Assembly (NCBI GenBank): GCA_020746835.1
Contig: JAGPNK010000002.1
Span: forward strand, 2,790,001-2,854,000
DNA from: Stachybotrys elegans
Taxonomy: Eukaryota > Ascomycota > Sordariomycetes > Hypocreales > Stachybotryaceae
Length of the DNA: 64,000 nt
Direction of reading: 5' to 3'
Part shown: piece by piece, positions 58,551-64,000 of the stretch
Position numbering within the stretch: the stretch's first letter is position 1
Layout: every line of letters starts with the position of its first letter
The notes under the pieces: generated by a model
Databases searched by the model: none
Told to the model about the DNA's origin: nothing
The model's input: the letters and a program-made list of their open reading frames with translations, nothing else
Program-made: the position numbers and the translations under genes

Positions 58551-58959
58551 CTTGGCGGTTATCTTCGATGTGCTGTGGAATTGAAGAGCGTCGAGGTTCT
58601 CGACGAGCCCGGCCGTTCAAGAACCATGTATTTCTTCCAAATTGCCTGGCGCCACCCACGAACAAACAAGCATGCAGAGTCCCGTAATCTAAGGCAGGTA
58701 AATAAATTTCAGATGCGAACGATGTTGCTGCACTAGCCCGGACTAGTAAGGAAAAGTAGCACAGCCACATCACGCTTCAGCCACACCCGTTGTTTCCTGG
58801 TCGCCGGCCTCTTTTCAATACAAAACGCCCCTGGTTGTAGTACAGGCAACTTGCTCACCGTACTTGCTTGCCCAGGCCCGACACACTGAACAGTGTTGCA
58901 CTGTTATTGCAGCACATTCGTTGACAAACCCTGCCAAGTAGCAGCAATGAACTTTCACC
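58551..58959. promoter_or_regulatory. Divergent promoter of BRR2 and the coiled-coil gene
   Basis: A 409-base spacer between divergent start codons. No clear TATA box; presumably one bidirectional promoter region. Confidence 0.55.
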
Positions 58960-60513
58960 ATGGCTGATCAGCCCCAGATCATACGGACTTTTCAAGATGG
59001 GCTGAAGCCTTACATCAAACCTCGGGAACAAGTCAATTACATTCGACGAGTTTTGGCACTGCACCTCGCCGCCAATGCCAACGGCGGCGCGATCAGTTAT
59101 CCGTGGTCTCTTGCTGAGGGCTCCGAGGCCAATCCAGTGACCAGCGACTTGAAGGGCTATCAGAAAGAATTTGTCGAGGCTCTACGTGCTCATACCGCTG
59201 CCCGACGGCAGTTTGACGAAGTCTGTGGCGCCACAGGAGCTGGTGCCCCTAAAGATGAAAAGCAGGACAGCCCTTCGGAGGCACTAGAGGACAGAATTGG
59301 TGTTCTGAAGCTTCGTCAGAAACAAGCAAGGCTTGCCGAGGTTGAGAGCCACTTCAATCTCCTAGTTGCAAAGCCAGCCGGCACACATGGGTTTCTGGAG
59401 CCCGATCAGATACTTGATGGAGTGGCTCCCCTCCCCAGCGTCCCCAAGGAGGTGGTCAATAGTCTCGTTGCCGAACAGAGCCGTCCGCAGGTCTCAATCA
59501 AGGATCGCCTCAATCAGTTGGACAAGACGGTCCTGAGAGCCAAACTACTGTTAAAGCAGCAGGAGCATCTCCTTCGCAGTGCCAAAGAGCGGTCGGCACG
59601 AAAAGCCGCGGCATACAGTCATGCGGAAAGGCACGAAGCTCTGAGTGCTACCCGCAACGAGCTGATTGCATGGATCGAGACGGAACTCGGCAAAGCCTCT
59701 ACCGATGGGGCAGACGAACACCACGAGGAGAACGCTTATACTCGTGCGGACCGGTTGACGAAGAACCAATCTACTGTTATGGAACAGCTTTCGGAAATCA
59801 AGATCAAGTACCAAAGATATCTTGCATGCCGACGCGCCGTACTCAGCTTGGTCTCGGAGCGCCCCCAAGCTCCCACGGCACCCAGTCTTCAGCCAGGCAG
59901 TCCTGCCAGTCTCGACGGTCAGAGTATGCTGCCAATAGAGTACCTCCTGACACCATACATTGAGAGGCTCCTCTCAAATTCGACGGCCTTGAAGTCCCTG
60001 ATTACGCAAAAATCACACATCAATGCGGCCCTCGCAAAGCAGGGTACAGACATCAGTCAAAGCAACCGTCACCTTGCCGATGAAAGTCAGCTGCTCCCCA
60101 AGTACCCTATGAAGGACCCATCTAGACGGAGATCCATCATTCGCGATGAAGTGCCCGCAAAGACATCGGGCAAACTCGACTTATCAAATCAGATCAGGCC
60201 TTGGGTATACGCTGCCGACTCGGCGAAGATTGCTACTTTGGAGGCAGTCATGGAGAACGTGGAGGGAGGCCAGGTCTCGCTAGAGGGGTTCATGAAGAAT
60301 ATTGAGCTGATTGATCAGATGTTGGGATTAAGCAATGCACAGGATGTCAGGAATAAAGAAGCTTCCGAGGAGGATGTCTGGCTCAGTGCCGCCTCGGCTA
60401 AAGACTCCAAGGTTCGGAAACACACAGACGCTACCACTCAGCCACAGGCTGATAATGATATCTGGTCCAAAGTAAATGGCAAGTTGGGGCTCATCAGCCG
60501 GAGTGATAAATAG
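58960..60513 (+). CDS. Conserved fungal coiled-coil protein, function unknown
   Basis: A single open frame of 517 residues. The N-terminus IIRTFQDGLKPYIKPREQVNY is distinctive. Helical, charged stretches predicted to coil lie at about 100-135 (DRIGVLKLRQKQARLAEVES), 180-250 (LNQLDKTVLRAKLLLKQQEH and onward) and 262-285. A Pro/Ser linker (about 300-315) and a C-terminal helix region around 400-460 follow. No signal peptide, membrane helix or catalytic motif is visible. The organisation suits a structural or microtubule/spindle-type scaffold (augmin subunits are built like this), but I cannot support a specific identity. The MADQPQ start is the first ATG of the frame. It ends 103 bases from the convergent RFC2 gene. 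Confidence 0.85.
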   Translation: MADQPQIIRTFQDGLKPYIKPREQVNYIRRVLALHLAANANGGAISYPWSLAEGSEANPVTSDLKGYQKEFVEALRAHTAARRQFDEVCGATGAGAPKDEKQDSPSEALEDRIGVLKLRQKQARLAEVESHFNLLVAKPAGTHGFLEPDQILDGVAPLPSVPKEVVNSLVAEQSRPQVSIKDRLNQLDKTVLRAKLLLKQQEHLLRSAKERSARKAAAYSHAERHEALSATRNELIAWIETELGKASTDGADEHHEENAYTRADRLTKNQSTVMEQLSEIKIKYQRYLACRRAVLSLVSERPQAPTAPSLQPGSPASLDGQSMLPIEYLLTPYIERLLSNSTALKSLITQKSHINAALAKQGTDISQSNRHLADESQLLPKYPMKDPSRRRSIIRDEVPAKTSGKLDLSNQIRPWVYAADSAKIATLEAVMENVEGGQVSLEGFMKNIELIDQMLGLSNAQDVRNKEASEEDVWLSAASAKDSKVRKHTDATTQPQADNDIWSKVNGKLGLISRSDK

Positions 60514-60616
60514 TCTATCGTGTTTTAATACAAGGCAAGCAATTGTTTCGAAAACGTGCACCCTGGGGGGAACCCAAACGCCAAGCTCTCAGCATGCCAA
60601 CAGTGGCATGGTTTCG

Positions 60617-61940
60617 TCATTTCCCACTCATGATGGTGGATATCCTCATGGCAAGATCAAGTATAGACAGATGTTCGTCGGCGCCATCCACTAGCCGCTT
60701 GTCCACCTCGGAGAATACCATAACGATCTTGTTCTTCTGGGCATCTGGTATCGTTTCGTCCAGTGTGAGGTTTTGATAGAGCTGTAGTTCCGTTAGCAAA
60801 AATACTCACGGCCGCGTATGATGAACTCGGCTAGATACTCACCTGGGATACAACCAAGCCAGCACTCCATCCGTCGGCAATCATGTCCTCGACAACTTTG
60901 GATACAGGTTGGTACGTGGCTCCAACGCTGCGAGGCTTCATTGCCTTGACAAGCCTCTCGATCACATCACTGGGGATCACACCAGCAATGTCCTCGACGA
61001 CCTTAACAGACACGGGTTTTCTGTCAACGTCCATTGAGCTGTCGCCATCGGCGTCTTGGCCTGGTGCGATTGCACCGACCAGGCGGGCAGCGCTCTGGAG
61101 GTATGTAATGGCCTTTCGCAGATCGCCTTCGCTGCACCTGATAAGTGCATCGACAGCACCATCCTCGAGGAGAACCCCTTCTTTCTCGGCAATATCCTCC
61201 AGCCTCTTCTTGGCGTTTCCTTGATCCAAACTCTTGAAGCGGAACTTGCTGCAGCGACTTGCCAGTGGATCGATAATTCGTGTGACATAGTTGCAGATGA
61301 GACAGAAACGTGTAATCTTGCTGTACGTCTCCATCGTTCGACGCAATGCGCTTTGGGCGTCTTGGGTCATCGAGTCGGCTTCGTCGAGGATGATGATCTT
61401 GAATGGTGGGCAGGGATATTTTTCCTTGTACCCCGCGGTTGGGTTTGTCAACTGCATGCGAGCAAAGTTTTTGACCTTTTCGCGGACAATGGAAATACCA
61501 CGCTCGTCGGAGGCGTTGAGCTCGAGAACTCGCGACTTCATCATCTCGGGGCCGTATAGCTCTTTGGCGAGAGCCAAGATTGTAGATGTTTTTCCGGTAC
61601 CGGGGGGCCATAGAAGAGCATGTGCGGCAACTAGAATTGTACGTCAGATGGGAATTTCGTCTAATGTAGTAGAGGGAGGGCCAACGTTTGCTGCTTGCAA
61701 CGTCCTCTGGAGGATGTGCACGGTGTGATCTTGAGCTGTTACGTCGCCAAGGCTTTTTGGTCGGCTATTCATCTATGGTGTTAGTCTCCAACTCGGCGTA
61801 GATGGGGCATGCAGGTGCAATTACTATTTCTCTACCCAAGGCTGCATTCTGGTGTCTGATGGCTTCTCTTGCTTGTGTTCCAGGGCTGCACCAGACGCGG
61901 CGGCAGCCCTCCGGGCCTTCATATCGAAGAAATTGGCCAT
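60617..61940 (-). CDS. RFC2: Replication factor C subunit 2, with a 1-base frameshift in the P-loop
   Basis: Four minus-strand exons, 61940-61825, 61764-61686, 61630-60843 and 60781-60617. With the missing base counted, the product would be 382 residues. Exons 1-2 give MQPWVEKYRPKSLGD and [12 protein letters not shown], and exon 3 starts LPHMLFYG. At the P-loop the frame slips: the coding strand has CCCCCCGG where one more base is needed to read PPGTGKT. Beyond it all family motifs are intact: [16 protein letters not shown], Walker [22 protein letters not shown] and the C-terminal collar ending [10 protein letters not shown]. The Walker A residues themselves are present but out of phase. Rfc2 is part of the clamp loader that places PCNA on primed DNA and is essential, so a base lost from a G6 run in the assembly is the likely cause. 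An Asp/Ser insert ([11 protein letters not shown]) is species-variable. Confidence 0.93.
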
Positions 61941-63476
61941 CTCGAAGGTCGCTCGTTGGGTATAGTAGATAGTCCGGGCTGGTCGTGGCAACAATGGCGG
62001 ATGTCAACAGTGAGGAGTATCGTAGTTGGTGATGCAATTCGTGAATCTTCCTTGTCACTTTACGCGTCGATTTTGCATCGACGCGATAACAAACGCGTTG
62101 CGGCTCAGAACAGGAGGGTCCACCAGCCCACTCAAGCTTACCCCGCGGAGCTTGGAGCTACAAGGCCCTACAGGTTTGGGTTACGCACCCCCCACCTGGA
62201 GGCAGCTCCGATAGCTACCCTGTAGATATGTGGCTCTGGGTTTGCCCAAGTTTGTCGTTGTGTGCTCTGGCCCTGTGCTCGAGTGTTCGGGGTTTACTGC
62301 TTTGCTGTTATGCACTTTTGTGTGCTTCGAATATACAAGCAATGGCAGCAGGTACATACTTACTCAAAAGTAGCTATGTGCGCTGGTGCATCCATGGCCA
62401 ATATCACAGCGTTGATGGGGTAAACATGCCGCACAAACAACTTTAGTGTAATGAGGAGACAGGGTTGAAATTTGCTCGTTTCTGATGGGTAGATGAACGT
62501 AACAAACAGCACCAGACTATGTCGGACTGGGCACATTTCTTGCCGACGTTGCTCCAATGGCGGATATGTCTACCTGTACCCTACGGCTCCGACAGTGAAC
62601 ATCGCAACGCCGGCAGATGCACGCCACGCCAGGCACTCGATGCTCGAACCCCGTATCTGCGAAATCGAACCAACCCTGCCAAACACGCAAGGATCTATGT
62701 GTGGACTGGAAGCTATCATACGGAATAATGGCCCGCTAGAAATGATAACTACCTTTCACTGATCACCATCTGGATTCCGAGCTCACAAACATCCAATGAC
62801 CTAGCGCCAGGCCCACTGTAACTCCATAGTGTAATGTACCTTAATCATCGCTATGACAGGTAATTAGTCGCAGTATTTGTGTGATAGCTGAAGGTCTGTT
62901 TGTCTGCAGTCAGCCGCAGTAAGTTGGGAGTGCAGGCAGCTTACCTAACAGGTATGTACAGTGCTCAACCCGCCCTGCTGGGCCTAGAAATTAAGGCTCG
63001 AGGGCAAACATCCAGAATGAGGCAGTAGTGGAGGTATGGTACTTTCCGCCCCAGCCCGGTCATAATAAGCACCTGTAGGCAGTCACAGCCATAGATTTCC
63101 ATCCACCTTCCATCATTCCATCGGCCATCCCTAGCACGTCGGGGCATCAGCGTCTCAAACTCACCTCAAACATCGTTCGTTCCCAATCGTGTCGCCCGCC
63201 AGGGCTTTTCTCATCACTTCTGCCTCCCTATAACAGGAATTGAAAGACGCCTCTAGACCGCCTTACCACTTGGTCTTGCCACCCAACTCCACACAGAGCT
63301 TCTTCCACCACACGGTAAACTCCACGTCCACGTCGGGCTGCATCTGATCCAAGAGCAGACCGCAAGACGTCGTGTCGCTTCGCCGTCGCCTGGCTTGTCT
63401 ATTCTGCAGCCTCCCGAATCCAGCGCTGCCCTCCCAAGCAGTGGCGTTTGGGGCTATTTGACGGGTGATCGGCAAC
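61941..63476. other. Spacer between RFC2 and the E2 gene
   Basis: About 1.5 kb. The left end is the RFC2 promoter. A possible pair of short minus-strand exons near 63165-63343 is listed separately. Elsewhere no gene, tRNA or repeat is supported. Confidence 0.4.
63165..63343 (-). CDS. Possible small or partial minus-strand gene (tentative)
   Basis: Two stretches with coding-like codons are linked by plausible splice sites. 63343-63267 reads MQPDVDVEFTVWWKKLCVEL and ends KTKW with a GTAAGG donor. 63227-63165 continues EAEVMRKALAGDTIGNERCL after a TATAG acceptor, ending at a GTGAGT donor. Further exons to the left are uncertain, as is the start, since the frame is open upstream of 63343. I do not recognise the protein. 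It would be head-to-head with the E2 gene, 133 bases apart. Confidence 0.3.
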
Positions 63477-64000
63477 ATGGACCACTCGGTGCTTCGTATT
63501 ACCAAGGTCTGGGTCCCTTCAAGGCCGTTACCCGCGGGCGGGGATATTATAGAACTGACATTCCTTAACATAGGAGCTGAGTGAAATCCAGAAGCAGCCG
63601 GACCTCTGTTCGTACCTCCTTCTCTGCCCCGGTTCACGTTACTCTTCATGTTTTACTGACATCGTCAACCCCTCCCCTTAGCAATCGCTGTTGCCTGCCG
63701 AGATAGCAACGTCCGAAACGTCAAGGCGCTGATCATAGGGCCGCATGAAACCCCATATGAATTTGGCTTCTTTGAGGTTTGATAGCCCAGCTGCATCACC
63801 CCATGCCGTCTGCTTACCTGCCTTAGTTCACCATCCGCTTCGGCAAAGGTTAGCCTCCTCGGTAACTGCTCTCTAACTATGCTCCATGAGTCTGACCGAT
63901 TCTCGACACCCTGTAGAGTACCCCTCGAAGTCCCCAGCTGTTGAATGCATCACAACAAACGGAGGCCGATGCAGATTCAACCCAAACATATACTCCAGCG
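63477..64000 (+). CDS. UBE2Z-like ubiquitin-conjugating enzyme E2, 5' part (cut by the window)
   Basis: Five short exons, 63477-63506, 63574-63607, 63682-63776, 63827-63848 and 63917 to beyond 64000. They join in one frame: MDHSVLRITK, ELSEIQKQPDL, IAVACRDSNVRNVKALIIGP then HETPYEFGFFE, FTIRFGK, and EYPSKSPAVECITTNGG followed by RFNPNIYSS. The GPHETPYEFGFFEF and FNPNIY segments are the beta-sheet core of an E2, and the spacing resembles the large UBE2Z class. The catalytic cysteine lies beyond the right edge, so activity cannot be judged. Exons of 30, 34 and 22 bases explain why simple ORF calling misses the gene. Each intron has GT...AG ends; the last has a CTGAC branch site and TGTAG acceptor. 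E2 enzymes carry ubiquitin or a related modifier from E1 to substrate. Confidence 0.88.

Noticed and set aside
62630..62680. Two GGTTCGA-type B-box-like motifs on the minus strand
   Set aside because: The bases after GGTTCGA do not match a B box properly, and no A box or cloverleaf is found at the right distance.
63263..63649. A 128-codon minus-strand single-exon gene
   Set aside because: Its right half overlaps the first E2 exons on the other strand and lacks coding bias. Only the left part (63267-63343) was kept as a tentative exon.
1..64000. A biosynthetic cluster, mobile element, CRISPR or defence-type system
   Set aside because: No polyketide, peptide-synthetase or terpene enzyme, transposase, integrase, terminal repeat or spaced repeat array was seen. 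The genes are unlinked housekeeping functions.

Overview
This window looks like nuclear chromosomal DNA from a filamentous ascomycete, most likely a sordariomycete and probably Hypocreales. Nearly all genes are cut by short introns (roughly 50-110 bases) with GT...AG ends and CTGAC/CTAAC-type branch sites. Third codon positions are GC-rich, spacers are 0.4-3.6 kb, and the gene set (Atg22, Brr2, Npl4, an arginine-type carbamoyl-phosphate synthase with a mitochondrial leader, a fungal BAH-PHD protein) is typical of such a genome. The genus cannot be named from the sequence alone. Exon limits below were worked out by hand from splice signals, reading-frame continuity and family conservation; each spliced model keeps one open frame except one gene with a real-looking 1-base break.

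Layout. 0-5.6 kb: a CBS-domain protein (+), a small unknown protein with the promoter of a strongly expressed gene (-), and an atypical NAD-binding SDR protein lacking the catalytic tyrosine (-). 5.6-9.2 kb: the longest stretch without a confident gene. 9.2-16.4 kb: F-actin capping protein beta, a BAH-PHD protein of the Polycomb-effector EPR-1 type, and the vacuolar permease Atg22 (all -). 17.8-25 kb: a GRGGAGN-repeat (DUF3602/Par32-like) protein, a CHORD-CS co-chaperone, a glutaredoxin-like protein (+), an HpcH/HpaI aldolase and the Pol II subunit Rpb7. 26.4-30 kb: an Mpo1-like fatty-acid dioxygenase (+), an unknown Cys/His protein and a small secreted protein. 30.5-41.4 kb: carbamoyl-phosphate synthase large chain, Npl4 and glucose-6-phosphate dehydrogenase. 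42.8-51 kb: Sec66 (+), a small conserved unknown, Orc3 and a PWWP protein with a C-terminal TFIIS-N/IBD-like domain. 51.9-64 kb: the spliceosomal helicase Brr2, a divergently transcribed coiled-coil protein, replication factor C subunit 2 (with a 1-base deletion in the P-loop), and at the right edge the 5' part of a UBE2Z-like ubiquitin-conjugating enzyme made of very short exons.

The genes are mostly core housekeeping functions (replication, splicing, transcription, protein quality control, nitrogen and pentose-phosphate metabolism). They do not form a biosynthetic cluster or a defence-type system, and I see no transposon, CRISPR array, rRNA or tRNA. The points most worth a second look are the RFC2 frameshift, the long insertion inside the PHD finger of the EPR-1-like protein, the LEDGF-like domain order of the PWWP protein, the SDR protein without its tyrosine, the strongly promoted small unknown protein, and the edge E2 gene that simple ORF calling would miss.
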